A DNA stretch of 64,000 nt from Bradyrhizobium sp. BTAi1 (GCF_000015165.1 NC_009485.1:5785501-5849500); one strand, 5' to 3'. Counted from the first letter of the stretch, positions 18,000 to 27,015 are shown. The notes: generated from the sequence alone by a model not told the origin. A program made the numbers and translations.

Positions 18000-18354
18000 G
18001 GCTCTTGTCCTTGCGTTTGGGCGGACAGCACGGGGTGAGGCTCTCAATCACGGGGGCGCAGATCTCAGGCCGGCCACCGCAACAATCCTGCAGGAGGAAC
18101 AAGGTGACCGCTTGGAGCTCAGTAAGATCGGCGCGGTACACAATCGAGCGGCTGTGCCGCTGAGAGCGGACGAGCCCGGCGCGGGCGAGCACCGCCAGAT
18201 GTGCCGACAGCGTGTTCTGCGGCACCTCAAGTAGGCGCGCGAGCTCGCCCGCCGGCAGCCCCTGCGGCTCGTTCTGCACCAGCAGGCGGAAAGCCTGCAG
18301 CCGGGTCGGCTGAGCCAGCGCGGCCAAAGCAAGGACGGCTTGTTCGTTTTCCAT
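17992..18354 (-). CDS. arsR: ArsR-family arsenic-responsive repressor
   Basis: A 120-residue ArsR/SmtB winged-helix protein starting MENEQAVLALAALAQPTRL. Cysteines cluster at the C-terminus: Cys91, Cys92 and Cys99, then Cys109 and Cys110. This resembles the C-terminal As(III) site of Acidithiobacillus-type ArsR rather than the CVCDLC site of E. coli ArsR. It is first in the arsR-arsC-ACR3 operon, and an operator-like inverted repeat lies immediately upstream. An in-frame ATG at 18453 would overlap that repeat, so I prefer 18354. Confidence 0.93.
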   Translation of the reverse strand: MENEQAVLALAALAQPTRLQAFRLLVQNEPQGLPAGELARLLEVPQNTLSAHLAVLARAGLVRSQRHSRSIVYRADLTELQAVTLFLLQDCCGGRPEICAPVIESLTPCCPPKRKDKSRA

Positions 18355-18374
18355 ATATCCAGAATTACCGATAT
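18355..18374. promoter_or_regulatory. ArsR operator candidate 1
   Basis: Inverted repeat ATATC-N10-GATAT, immediately upstream of the minus-strand arsR start. Read on the minus strand its core is TCGGTAATTCTGGA, close to the core at the other two sites of this locus (TCGATAATTCTAGA at 18814-18827). Confidence 0.55.
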
Positions 18375-18416
18375 AATGACCGGAGGTCAAGCCTCCCAGA
18401 CTGGCACTCTCACCCG

Positions 18417-18440
18417 CTATTTCGAATATTTTAGAAATAG
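18417..18440. promoter_or_regulatory. ArsR operator candidate 2
   Basis: Perfect seven-base arms CTATTTC-N10-GAAATAG, 39 bases before the second arsR start and in the spacer shared by both ars operons. The centre, TCGAATATTTTAGA, aligns with the other two sites. Confidence 0.6.
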
Positions 18441-18479
18441 CGTTGACTCCCACCGGCCGCGTGCGGCAAGCTTGGGATC

Positions 18480-18797
18480 ATGAAGCTCGACGATGCCGCC
18501 GCCCGCCTGGAAGCCCTCGGCAACACCACGCGCCTGAAGATCTACCGGGCTCTGGTGCGCGCCGGTCATGCCGGCATGCCGGTCGGTCGACTGCAGGAGC
18601 GGCTGAAGATCCCCGCATCCACACTGTCGCATCACGTCAAGACGCTGGTCGCGGTCGGGCTGATTTCGCAACTGCGCGAGGGCACCACCCTGGTCTGCCA
18701 TGCCGAGTACGACATGATGCGCTCACTGGTCGGATTTCTGGTCTCGGAATGCTGCGTGGACGAAAGCGGCTGTGGCTCGGCCAGACCGGCGGCGTGA
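18480..18797 (+). CDS. Second ArsR/SmtB-family repressor
   Basis: A 105-residue winged-helix protein starting MKLDDAAARLEALGNTTRLKIYRAL, with recognition helix ASTLSHHVKTLVAVG. Cys91, Cys92 and Cys98 near the C-terminus reproduce the spacing of the Acidithiobacillus-type As(III) site, and Cys73 is extra. It is only distantly similar to the arsR at 17992-18354. It leads the operon with a flavoprotein and an MFS transporter and has operator-like repeats on both sides, so it probably represses itself and those genes. Confidence 0.9.
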   Translation: MKLDDAAARLEALGNTTRLKIYRALVRAGHAGMPVGRLQERLKIPASTLSHHVKTLVAVGLISQLREGTTLVCHAEYDMMRSLVGFLVSECCVDESGCGSARPAA

Positions 18798-18809
18798 TCA
18801 TTTGCCTCA

Positions 18810-18832
18810 TTATTCGATAATTCTAGAAATAT
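18810..18832. promoter_or_regulatory. ArsR operator candidate 3 (inside the operon)
   Basis: The sequence TTATTCGATAATTCTAGAAA and the following TAT repeat the pattern of the site at 18417-18440 and centre on the palindrome TTCTAGAA. It lies in the 48-base gap between the second arsR and the flavoprotein gene, ending 13 bases before the latter's start. That suggests an additional internal promoter or repression point. Confidence 0.55.
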
Positions 18833-18845
18833 AAAAGGATAAGCC

Positions 18846-20210
18846 ATGACGGGAGTAAAGACGATCGCGATCATCGGCGCCGGGCCGGTCGGACTCGCGG
18901 CTGCGGCGCATGCGCTCGCGCGCGGTCTGTTACCTGTAGTGCTCGAAGCAGGTCCGGAGGCTGCCCATGCGGTCCGGCAATGGCAGCATGTGCAGCTATT
19001 CTCGCCGTGGAAATACAACATCGATACGGCGGCGGCGCGGCTGCTCTCCGCGACCGGATGGACTCCGCCCGCTCCCGAGGTCTATCCGACCGGGCGCGAA
19101 CTGATCGAGGCGTATCTTGCGCCGCTGGCGACCCGCACGGCGCTGCGCGAGGTCGTGCATACCTCGCATCGCGTCACCGCGATCAGCCGCGTCGGCTTCG
19201 ACAAGGCCAAGTCGAAAGGACGCGCGGCGGTGCCGTTCGAGGTCCGCTATCGCAACGGCGACGGCGAGGCGGCCATGCAGGCCGATGCCGTCATCGACGT
19301 GTCCGGGACCTGGTTCTCGCCCAATCCGGCCGGCAGCAATGGCCTGCCCGCGCGCGGCGAGATCGACCATCGCAACCATATCGCCTATGCAATGCCCGAC
19401 GTGCTGAACGCGCAGCGCGGCCGCTATGCCGGCAGGACCGTCGCGGTGCTCGGCAGCGGCCATTCGGCGATCGGCACGCTGATGGAGCTCGCCGCCCTCG
19501 CCGAAGAGGCGCAGGGAACGCAGGCGATCTGGCTGCTGCGCGGCGACGATCCGACGCGCGCTTTTGGCGGCGGCAGCGCCGACCAGCTCGCCGCACGCGG
19601 CGAGCTGGGCATGGCGTTTGCGGCGCTGGTGCGTTCAGGACGCATCCGGATCGAGACCGGATTTCATGTGACGCAGATCGCCGGACAGGATGGCCAGTTG
19701 CAGGTCGTCGCGAGCAGCGGCCGAACCGTCAGCACCGACGAGTTGATCGTGGCCACCGGCTTCCGCCCCGACCTGTCGCTGCTGTCGGAGTTGCGCGTCC
19801 GGCTCGATCCGGCGATCGAGGCTCCGGTGGCGCTGGCCCCGCTGATCGATCCGAACGAACATTCCTGCGGCACGGTCCGGCCGCACGGCGCACGCGAGTT
19901 GGCGCAAGCCGATGAACCGGGTCTCTACCTCGCCGGCATGAAGAGCTATGGCCGGGCGCCGACATTCCTGATGATGACCGGCTATGAGCAGGTCCGCTCG
20001 ATCACCGCAGATATCGCCGGCGACAAGGCGGCGGCCGCACGGGTCGAGCTGCAACTGCCCGAGACCGGTGTCTGCACCCGCGGCGGACTGGAGAGCATTG
20101 CTGCCTTGTCCGGCTGCTGTGGCGGCCCTGCTCCGTCGCGCGTAGACAGTTGTTGCGCAGACGACGCCAAGGCCAAGGCGGCGGGGCGCGCGGGCTGTGG
20201 CTGCTCGTAA
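18846..20210 (+). CDS. FAD/NAD(P)-binding flavoprotein of the arsenic locus, Cys-rich tail
   Basis: A 454-residue flavoprotein. The FAD-binding fold is at the N-terminus (IAIIGAGPVGLAAAAHAL), a second dinucleotide motif is VAVLGSGHSAIG near 205, and ELIVATGFRPD is the usual late FAD motif. This matches flavin monooxygenase-like or thioredoxin reductase-like oxidoreductases found in ars operons. The last 35 residues hold seven cysteines (GCCGG, SCCAD, CGCS), which could bind As(III). AAAGGAT precedes the ATG. It is 24 bases upstream of the MFS gene. A role in oxidising or modifying arsenicals is inference. Confidence 0.8.
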   Translation: MTGVKTIAIIGAGPVGLAAAAHALARGLLPVVLEAGPEAAHAVRQWQHVQLFSPWKYNIDTAAARLLSATGWTPPAPEVYPTGRELIEAYLAPLATRTALREVVHTSHRVTAISRVGFDKAKSKGRAAVPFEVRYRNGDGEAAMQADAVIDVSGTWFSPNPAGSNGLPARGEIDHRNHIAYAMPDVLNAQRGRYAGRTVAVLGSGHSAIGTLMELAALAEEAQGTQAIWLLRGDDPTRAFGGGSADQLAARGELGMAFAALVRSGRIRIETGFHVTQIAGQDGQLQVVASSGRTVSTDELIVATGFRPDLSLLSELRVRLDPAIEAPVALAPLIDPNEHSCGTVRPHGARELAQADEPGLYLAGMKSYGRAPTFLMMTGYEQVRSITADIAGDKAAAARVELQLPETGVCTRGGLESIAALSGCCGGPAPSRVDSCCADDAKAKAAGRAGCGCS

Positions 20211-20234
20211 CGCGAACTGGCGAAAGATCTGACA

Positions 20235-21422
20235 ATGCAGGCACGACGGCTGGGCGTGGTCATCGCTCTCGGCACCGCCCAGACCCTGGCCTGGGGCTCG
20301 AGCTACTATCTGCCGGCGATCCTGGCCGATCCGATCGCCCGGGATCTCGGCCTGTCCAACAACTGGTTCTTCGCCGCGTTCTCCGCCTCGCTGATCATCT
20401 CCGGCCTGTTGGGTCCGCGGATCGGCCGCCAGATCGATCGCGTCGGGGGCCGGCAGGTGCTGTGTGCCTCCAACATCGTGCTCGCGATCGGACTCGCGTT
20501 GCTCGGCCTGTCGCATTCGCTCTGGGTGATGGCAGTGGCGTGGCTGTGGCTCGGCGTTGGCATGGGGCTCGGCCTCTATGACGCCGCGTTCGGCACGCTC
20601 GGGCGCATCTATGGCAAGGACGCCCGCGGCGCGATCACCGGCATCACCCTGATCGCCGGCTTCGCCTCGACGGTCGGCTGGCCGCTGAGCACCTGGGGGC
20701 TGGCGACGATCGGCTGGCGCGAGACCTGCTTTGCCTGGGCCATCGCGCATCTCGTCATCGGCCTGCCGCTCAATCTCTCGCTGCCGCGCGCGACGCAGAT
20801 CGCGGCGGGCGAGGAGCAGACCACCAAGCCGAAGATCCCGCTCGACCGCCCGATGGTCCTGATCGCCTTCGCGATGGCCGCGGCCTGGACGGTGACCGCG
20901 GCGATGGCCGTGCATCTACCGCGGCTGATGCAGGCGTTCGGCGCGACGCCGGCGCAGGCCTTGTTTGCGGGGATGATGATCGGGCCGGCGCAGGTCGCCG
21001 CGCGCGTGGTCGAGGCCGGCTTTCTCAGCCGCTTTCATCCGCTCGCCTCGGCGCGGCTGGCCTGCATCACCCATCCGATCGGCGCCCTGACCATCGCGCT
21101 GTTCGGCGGCGGAGCGGCCGCGGCGTTCGCGCTGCTGCACGGCTCCGGCAATGGCATCCTGACCATCGCCCGCGGCACGCTGCCACTCGCGATCTTCGGC
21201 CCGGCCAACTACGCCTACCGGCTCGGCCTGATCGGCGCACCATCGCGGATCTGCCAGGCCTTTGCGCCGCTGGTGTTCGGCCTGCTGATCGACGCGCTCG
21301 GCCGAATGGTGCTGCTCGTCTCAGCGAGCCTCAGCCTGTCGGCGCTGGCGGCGTTGATGCTGCTCTCGGCAGAGCGCGCAGACACGCCGATGCCGAGCCC
21401 TGCGCCTGACAAGGCGGCCTGA
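20235..21422 (+). CDS. MFS transporter of the arsenic locus (ArsK-like candidate)
   Basis: A 395-residue, roughly 12-helix transporter starting MQARRLGVVIALGTAQTLAWGSSYYLPAIL. It belongs to the MFS group found next to ArsR and flavoprotein genes in Rhizobiales. ArsK of Agrobacterium, an As(III)/Sb(III)/organoarsenical exporter, is an MFS protein from such a setting, so a trivalent arsenical is a reasonable substrate guess. It shares an operon with the flavoprotein (24-base gap). The fold is firm; the substrate is inferred from context only. Confidence 0.82.
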   Translation: MQARRLGVVIALGTAQTLAWGSSYYLPAILADPIARDLGLSNNWFFAAFSASLIISGLLGPRIGRQIDRVGGRQVLCASNIVLAIGLALLGLSHSLWVMAVAWLWLGVGMGLGLYDAAFGTLGRIYGKDARGAITGITLIAGFASTVGWPLSTWGLATIGWRETCFAWAIAHLVIGLPLNLSLPRATQIAAGEEQTTKPKIPLDRPMVLIAFAMAAAWTVTAAMAVHLPRLMQAFGATPAQALFAGMMIGPAQVAARVVEAGFLSRFHPLASARLACITHPIGALTIALFGGGAAAAFALLHGSGNGILTIARGTLPLAIFGPANYAYRLGLIGAPSRICQAFAPLVFGLLIDALGRMVLLVSASLSLSALAALMLLSAERADTPMPSPAPDKAA

Positions 21423-21537
21423 GCGTTGGCGGATGCAGGGGGTCCACAGCCGTATTCAGCGGTCTGGCGGGCGAGGACGCCCTGGAAGGGCGATGCAAGG
21501 CGATACTGGCCAAAGCCCGCGCCGCAGCAGCGCCCTT

Positions 21538-21549
21538 GATTGATCAATC
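21538..21549. promoter_or_regulatory. Palindrome upstream of tetR
   Basis: GATTGATCAATC is a perfect 12-base palindrome, 52 bases before the TetR start. Autoregulating TetR proteins often bind such sites. There is no second copy nearby, so the call is weak. Confidence 0.3.
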
Positions 21550-21601
21550 CCGGCTGGTGTGCCAAAGAGGGCTGAAATCTCAACGAGCTCGATAGAAAGC
21601 G

Positions 21602-22270
21602 ATGGCAGATCGGATGGCAGTTCCCAAGACGGCGCGTGGCAAGGTCGGGCGGCCGCCGCTCGAACGGGCTGGCGAGGTCGAGGAGCGCATTCTCGATGCC
21701 GCCAAGACGGTGTTCCTGGCCCATGGCTTCGAAGGGGCGAGCGTCGACGTGATCGCGCAGACCGCCCGCGCCGGAAAGCCCACGATCTATGCGCGCTTCC
21801 CCAGCAAGGCGGCGCTGTTCGCGGCGGTCATCGGCCGTCAGGCCGCGAACAACACACAATATGAGAATCTGGTGCCGCAGGGCCGCACCTTCCGCGCGCG
21901 GCTCGTCAACCTCGCTGTGACGCTGATCGAACGCGCCTTTGCGGACGAGACGATCGGCCTGATGCGCACGGCCATTGCCGAGAGTCCGCGCTTTCCCGAC
22001 CTCACGCTGGAAGTCCAGGATTCGGCGCGCCAGCGCGCCACGCGCAATGTCGGCCATGTCATCGCCGAGTTGGCGCGGGCAGAGGGGCTGTACGGCAGGG
22101 GCGCGTTCGCGGCGGAGCGGATCGAGGAGACCGCAAGGATCTTCATCGACCTCGCAGTCTTCTCCATGCTGTTTCGCGCCCTGCTCGGTGAGGACGTGCG
22201 CGCGCTGAAGAAGGAAGCGCAGACCTATGTCGAAGAGCGCGTCGACTTCTTCCTGGCCGCATCAACGTGA
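21602..22270 (+). CDS. TetR/AcrR-family transcriptional regulator
   Basis: A 222-residue protein. After a basic N-terminus, the TetR helix-turn-helix is ERILDAAKTVFLAHGFEGASVDVIAQTARAGKPTIYARFPSKAALF (about 28-73), broken here only for description. The C-terminal ligand domain resembles the AefR-like type with ETIGLMRTAIAESPRFPDL. It converges with the GntR gene; four bases separate the stops. No obvious target operon is adjacent, though the EmrAB pair at 28-31 kb lacks a local regulator. Confidence 0.9.
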   Translation: MADRMAVPKTARGKVGRPPLERAGEVEERILDAAKTVFLAHGFEGASVDVIAQTARAGKPTIYARFPSKAALFAAVIGRQAANNTQYENLVPQGRTFRARLVNLAVTLIERAFADETIGLMRTAIAESPRFPDLTLEVQDSARQRATRNVGHVIAELARAEGLYGRGAFAAERIEETARIFIDLAVFSMLFRALLGEDVRALKKEAQTYVEERVDFFLAAST

Positions 22271-22274
22271 GCAA

Positions 22275-23000
22275 CTACTCACCTTTCCCGGGGCCGCGGT
22301 CTCGCAGCTCCGGAAAGATGGTCTCGTCCTGCAGGATGACGTCGGCGGTGCGCTGGTAGTGCGCCGTCAACAGCTGCACCGCGCGCTCGATATCCCCGTT
22401 CAGGACCGTCTCGACGATCGCAGCGTGCTCGTCGCCGACCGCGCGTGACGGAAACGCCTTGCGGATCGACAGCCGCCGATAGCGGTAGAGCTGGTCGGCG
22501 AGCTGGCCGCAGAAGCCGATCAGGGATTGCGAGCCGCAGTTCGAAATCAGGACGCGGTGATAGATGCGGTGCAGCCGCTCCCACTCCGGATTGTCCTCGA
22601 ACGCGGTGGCATTGAGCGAGCGCGGCGCCCGGCTGAGGCGATGCTGGGCCAGCACCAGTTGCTCCTCCCATTGCGGCGTCGCCGCCGCCATCGACTCGCG
22701 CAATGCCAGCGCCTCGACCCAGCAGCGCGTCTTGGTCAGTTCGGCGAGCTCGGCGCGGCTGATGTCCTTGACGTAGAAGCCGCGCTGCTCGCGCACCTCG
22801 ACCAAGCCGTCAGCTGTCAGCCGGTTGAGCGCCTCGCGCAGCGGTGTCTGCCCGGTCTGATAGGTCTCGGTCAGGAAACGCATCTGCAGCTTGCGCGACG
22901 GTGCAAGCCGCCCGGACAGTAGGTCCTCGCGCAGCCGATCATAGACATGGCTTGCCTGGGTCGCCGGGACCTGCCCCTCGACAGCTACCGCTGCGTCCAC
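22275..23000 (-). CDS. GntR-family regulator (FadR/FCD type)
   Basis: A 241-residue protein with a winged helix at about 15-75 (VYDRLREDLLSGRLAPSRKL, then TPLREALNRLTADGLV) and an all-helical FCD effector domain with the metal-site histidines in HRIYHRVLI, DEHAAIVE and TAHYQR. The start is GTG 23000 with GAGGAG upstream. It is divergent from the ring-cleavage operon and probably represses it until an aromatic or ring-cleavage intermediate binds. Confidence 0.9.
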   Translation of the reverse strand: MDAAVAVEGQVPATQASHVYDRLREDLLSGRLAPSRKLQMRFLTETYQTGQTPLREALNRLTADGLVEVREQRGFYVKDISRAELAELTKTRCWVEALALRESMAAATPQWEEQLVLAQHRLSRAPRSLNATAFEDNPEWERLHRIYHRVLISNCGSQSLIGFCGQLADQLYRYRRLSIRKAFPSRAVGDEHAAIVETVLNGDIERAVQLLTAHYQRTADVILQDETIFPELRDRGPGKGE

Positions 23001-23054
23001 GTTCGATCTCCTCTGAATCGCGCAACATATATAGAGCCCGATCCGAGAACGTAA

Positions 23055-23066
23055 AATTTATAAATT
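23055..23066. promoter_or_regulatory. Palindrome in the GntR / dioxygenase spacer
   Basis: AATTTATAAATT is a perfect 12-base palindrome in the AT-rich part of the 175-base divergent spacer. It is the best candidate operator for the adjacent GntR regulator; it may equally be part of an AT-rich promoter. Confidence 0.4.
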
Positions 23067-23175
23067 CTGGTTGATTTCGATTTTTTATGTAATAAAACGC
23101 TCCAGCCGGCTCGCTGGCCCACGGCATAAGAAACATGGCGCGTCGCCTGAGGTGATTGCGCGGGAGGACACGCTC

Positions 23176-24069
23176 ATGACCCGGTTTCCGGTCACGGCTC
23201 TGCGCAGCGTCGATCTCGGCACGCCCGATCTCGCACGCTCGGAAGCGTTCTATCGGGAGGTCTGGGGGCTGGAGCGCGTCGGGACGGCAGGTGGCGTCGT
23301 CTATCTACGCGCAACGGGACGCGATCATCACGTCGTCGCGCTGCATCGGAGCGCGCGCACCGAGCTGAGAGCGGTGACCTTCCGCGTTGCCGACGCCGAT
23401 GACTTCGAGGCGATCTCTCGCAATGCCATTGAACAAGGCGCGACGCTGATCGCCGCGCCGGCGGCGAATATGGCGCCCGACGGCGGGACGATCATGACGC
23501 TCCGCAGCCCCGAGGGCGGCCTGCTGCGCTTTGTCCATGGCGATATCAGGCACGATGCCAGGCCGTCACGGCCTGAGCTCCCCGAGCGGCTGGCCCACGT
23601 CAATCTCAACAGCACCGATGTCGATCGCACCGCCGCATTCTACGCGCGGGCGCTCGGCTTCAAGCTGACCGACCGCTCGGCGGCGATGGCGTTCGTTCGC
23701 TGCAATTCCGACCACCATGCTGTCGTGATCGCCGCGGCCAAGGTCAATGGACTCAACCACGTCGCCTTCCTGATGCCGACCTGGGAGGGCGTGATGCGCG
23801 GATCGGGCCGCATGATCGATGCCGGCTATCCGATCGCCTGGGGCGTCGGCCGCCATGGCCCGGGCGACAATGTGTTTGCCTATTTCATCGATCCCGTCGG
23901 CACCGTCATCGAATACACCGCCGAGGTGCTGCAGGTCGACGACGACTATGTCGTGCGCGGGCCCGAGCATTGGGTCTGGCCGCCCGGCCGCACCGATCAA
24001 TGGGGCATCGCGCCGCCCAAGGCCGAACACGTCAAGGCCGCGCAGCTCGCGGTCGGCTTCGCCGCCTGA
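23176..24069 (+). CDS. VOC-fold extradiol ring-cleavage dioxygenase
   Basis: A 297-residue two-domain VOC protein. The C-terminal domain shows the 2-His-1-carboxylate iron site of type I extradiol dioxygenases: His141 (ERLAHVNLNSTD), His195 (NGLNHVAFLM) and Glu246 (GTVIEYTAE), spaced like His146/His210/Glu260 of BphC. It would open a catechol-type ring next to the hydroxyls. ATG 23176 has GGGAGGA upstream; an in-frame ATG at 23071 adds residues without similarity. It is first in the operon with a hydroxylase, transporter and FAH hydrolase. Confidence 0.87.
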   Translation: MTRFPVTALRSVDLGTPDLARSEAFYREVWGLERVGTAGGVVYLRATGRDHHVVALHRSARTELRAVTFRVADADDFEAISRNAIEQGATLIAAPAANMAPDGGTIMTLRSPEGGLLRFVHGDIRHDARPSRPELPERLAHVNLNSTDVDRTAAFYARALGFKLTDRSAAMAFVRCNSDHHAVVIAAAKVNGLNHVAFLMPTWEGVMRGSGRMIDAGYPIAWGVGRHGPGDNVFAYFIDPVGTVIEYTAEVLQVDDDYVVRGPEHWVWPPGRTDQWGIAPPKAEHVKAAQLAVGFAA

Positions 24070-24099
24070 TCCTTCTTCACGCCGAGAGCGCCGGGACTC

Positions 24100-25644
24100 A
24101 TGTCATTCATGTCAGACGCAAACCATTATCAGGTCGTCATCGTCGGCTTCGGTCCGACCGGCGCCATCGCGGCGAGCCTGCTCGGCCGCGACGGCATCAC
24201 GACGCTCGCGATCGACCGCGCCCGCGAGATCTACGACAAGCCGCGCGCGATCGCGCTCGATCATGAGATCATGCGGCTGTTCGACAATCTCGGCATCGCC
24301 GAGCAGGTGAGCCGCTACGTCGCGCCGTTTCCGGCATCGGAGCATTTCGGCGCCCAGGGCCAGTTGATCCGGCGCATCGACATGATCGGTGAGCCCTACC
24401 CGCTCGGCTACACGCCGAGCATGGTGTTCACGCAGCCGCCGGTCGAGCAGGTGATGCGCGACTATGTCGCCGGCCTTCCGTCCGTGACGGTCGAGCTCGG
24501 CACGACCCTGGTCGACATCCGCCAGGACGCGAACGCCGCCACCGTCGTGTTGACACGCGAGGACGGCGCCACGCGCGAGGTCACGGCCGACTACGTCATC
24601 GCCTGCGACGGCGCTTCCAGCACCGTGCGCCAGAAGCTCGGCATCACCTTCGATGATCTCGACTTCGACGAACCCTGGCTGGTCGTCGACATCAGGGTCA
24701 ACGACAGCGGCGTGCGCAAGCTGCCGGCAACCGCGGCCCAATTCTGCAATCCGGCGCGCCCGACCACCTACATTCTCGGCCCCGGCAACCATCGGCGCTT
24801 CGAGATCATGCTGCGGCCGGGCGAAGACCGCCATGCGATGGCGCAGCCGGAGCACGTCTGGCAGCTGCTGTCGCCCTGGCTCGCGCCGCAAGACGGCCAA
24901 CTCTGGCGCGCGGCGAGCTACCGCTTCCATGCGCTGGTCGCGAGCCGCTGGCGCCAGGGCCGCGTGCTGCTCGCGGGCGACGCCGCGCATCAGCAGCCGC
25001 CCTTCATCGGCCAGGGCATGTGCCAGGGGCTGCGCGATGCCGCCAATCTCTGCTGGAAGCTCAGCCGCGTGCTGCGCGGACAGTCGCGCGAAACGTTGCT
25101 CGACAGCTATGAGGCCGAGCGCAGCACCCATGTGCGCGAGCTCACCACCCGCATCAAGGCGATCGGCCGCGTCATCTGCGAGCAGGATCCGGCAGCCGCC
25201 GCGGCCCGCGATGCGCGCATCCTCGCCGAGGGCGGCGGCGTGCCGCGCACCATCACCCGTCAGGAGATCGTGCCGCCGCTGACCACCGGCCTGCTGGCGA
25301 CCAAGCCGAACGCGGCCAACGGCACGCTGTTTCCGCAGCCCTGGATTCTGTGCGACGGCGAACGGGCCCTGCTCGATCGGTTGGCCGGCGCCGGATGGCG
25401 GCTGATCCTCGACGGACGCAGCGAGCTCCGCGCGAGCGATGCTGCAACCGGCGCGGCCGGCATCCATACGGTCAGTATCGGCGGCAGCGGCCTGCCCGAA
25501 GAAAGCGGCGTGGTCGCACGCTGGTTCGAGCGCCACGGCTGCAGCGCCGCGCTGGTCCGGCCCGACCATTATGTTTACGGCGTCGCCAAGGACACGCCGG
25601 AACTCGCGGCACTGCTGAGCGAGCTGACCGAACGACTGAACTAA
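24100..25644 (+). CDS. FAD-dependent aromatic hydroxylase (MhpA-like)
   Basis: A 514-residue group A flavin monooxygenase. It has the GxGxxG motif VIVGFGPTGAIAASLLG, the DG motif IACDGASSTVRQKLG, and the GD motif VLLAGDAAHQQPPFIGQGMCQGLRDA. Overall it resembles 3-(3-hydroxyphenyl)propionate hydroxylase MhpA, which makes a catechol for ring cleavage using NADH and oxygen. It follows the dioxygenase by 30 bases. The natural phenol cannot be told from the sequence. Confidence 0.88.
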   Translation: MSFMSDANHYQVVIVGFGPTGAIAASLLGRDGITTLAIDRAREIYDKPRAIALDHEIMRLFDNLGIAEQVSRYVAPFPASEHFGAQGQLIRRIDMIGEPYPLGYTPSMVFTQPPVEQVMRDYVAGLPSVTVELGTTLVDIRQDANAATVVLTREDGATREVTADYVIACDGASSTVRQKLGITFDDLDFDEPWLVVDIRVNDSGVRKLPATAAQFCNPARPTTYILGPGNHRRFEIMLRPGEDRHAMAQPEHVWQLLSPWLAPQDGQLWRAASYRFHALVASRWRQGRVLLAGDAAHQQPPFIGQGMCQGLRDAANLCWKLSRVLRGQSRETLLDSYEAERSTHVRELTTRIKAIGRVICEQDPAAAAARDARILAEGGGVPRTITRQEIVPPLTTGLLATKPNAANGTLFPQPWILCDGERALLDRLAGAGWRLILDGRSELRASDAATGAAGIHTVSIGGSGLPEESGVVARWFERHGCSAALVRPDHYVYGVAKDTPELAALLSELTERLN

Positions 25645-25675
25645 TCACAACAAGAATATCAAACGGGGAAGCGCC

Positions 25676-27001
25676 ATGACGACATCAACCGAGGCCAGAA
25701 GCGGACTGATGGGAGGACGTGCGATCGCCGTCCTCATCATGCTGTTCCTGTTCCAGACGCTCAACTTCTTCGACAAGCTGGTGTTCGGCCTGTCGGCCGT
25801 GCCGATGATGAAGGAACTGGGCTTGAGCCCGAAGGAGTTCGGCCTGATCGGCAGCAGCTTCTTTCTGTTGTTCTCGCTGTCCGGCATGGCGGTTGGCATG
25901 TTCGTCGTCGGACGTTTTCCGGTGAAATGGCTGCTCTTGATCATGGCCGGCGTGTGGTCGGCGACGCAGCTCCCGATCTTCTTCTCGAGCTCGATCGCCG
26001 TGCTGGTGCTCTGCCGCATCATCCTCGGTGCCGGCGAAGGCCCGGGCCTGCCGACCGCGCTGCATGCCTGCTACAATTGGTTTCCAGCCGACCGGCGCAG
26101 CGTGCCGAGCGCCGTCGTGTTGCAGGGCATCAGCGTCGGTCTCCTGGCCGGCGGTCCGATCCTGACCTATGTCATCGTCAATTACGGCTGGCGCACCGGC
26201 TTCCTGTTCTGCGGCCTGCTTGGTCTCGTCTGGATGGCCGGCTGGTTCTTCATCGGCGGCGAAGGCCCCTATTCGGCCGCGCACGGCCCTGAAGCCACGG
26301 CCGCCAAGGACAAGGCGCTGCCCGTGCGCGTGCTGTGGGGCGATGCGACCGTGATCGGCGTCATCATCATGTCCACCGCGTCGTACTGGATCGTCGGCAT
26401 GTCCGCGACCTGGCTGCCGCCCTTTCTGCAGCTCGGGCTCGGCTACAAGCAGGTCGACGTCGGCTGGGTCATCTCGGGCATCTATCTGTTCCAGTCGCCG
26501 CTGCTGCTCGGCGGCTCCTGGCTGACGCAATATCTGCAGCGCAAGGGGTTCAGCCTGCGCGCCTGCCTCGGCCATGCCTCGGGTCTGGCATTGCTCGCCG
26601 CCGGATGCGCGCTGCTGCTCAGCATCGTCACGACAGGCCCGCTGCAGCTCGCCTGCGTCGCGATCGCGTTCGCCGCGCCCAGCCTCACTACGATCTTCGG
26701 CCCGGTTGCGCTCGGCGCGATCGCGCCCGCCGTGCAGCGCGGCCGGCTGATCGTCGTGATCTACTCCGGCAATGCTGCCTCGGCGCTGGTCTCCAACGCG
26801 CTCACCGGCTGGATCGTCGGCGAGGCCGGCAGCAACGTCCCGCTCGGCTATGCCCATGCCATGACCTTCACCGCCAGCGTGCTGATCACCGGCGCTATCT
26901 CGGCCTTTGCGCTGATCTTCCCGGAGCGCACGATTGCGCGCTTCGCGAGGACGACGCAGGACCCGTCTTCCTCCTCCGCCGTCGCGGCGGCCTCGACCTG
27001 A
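25676..27001 (+). CDS. MFS transporter of the aromatic operon
   Basis: A 441-residue, roughly 12-helix transporter of the ACS-like group: NFFDKLVFGLSAVPMM in helix 1 and RIILGAGEGPGLPTALHACYNWFP in helix 4 to loop. GGGGAAG precedes ATG 25676. It is in the middle of the ring-cleavage operon (31 and 14 base gaps) and probably imports the aromatic acid. Confidence 0.88.
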   Translation: MTTSTEARSGLMGGRAIAVLIMLFLFQTLNFFDKLVFGLSAVPMMKELGLSPKEFGLIGSSFFLLFSLSGMAVGMFVVGRFPVKWLLLIMAGVWSATQLPIFFSSSIAVLVLCRIILGAGEGPGLPTALHACYNWFPADRRSVPSAVVLQGISVGLLAGGPILTYVIVNYGWRTGFLFCGLLGLVWMAGWFFIGGEGPYSAAHGPEATAAKDKALPVRVLWGDATVIGVIIMSTASYWIVGMSATWLPPFLQLGLGYKQVDVGWVISGIYLFQSPLLLGGSWLTQYLQRKGFSLRACLGHASGLALLAAGCALLLSIVTTGPLQLACVAIAFAAPSLTTIFGPVALGAIAPAVQRGRLIVVIYSGNAASALVSNALTGWIVGEAGSNVPLGYAHAMTFTASVLITGAISAFALIFPERTIARFARTTQDPSSSSAVAAAST

Positions 27002-27015
27002 CCAAAGGACATCAG

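Noticed and set aside
26335..27015. N-terminal extension of the FAH-family protein
   Set aside because: The extension overlaps the MFS gene out of frame; ATG 27016 has a ribosome binding site and a normal FAH start.
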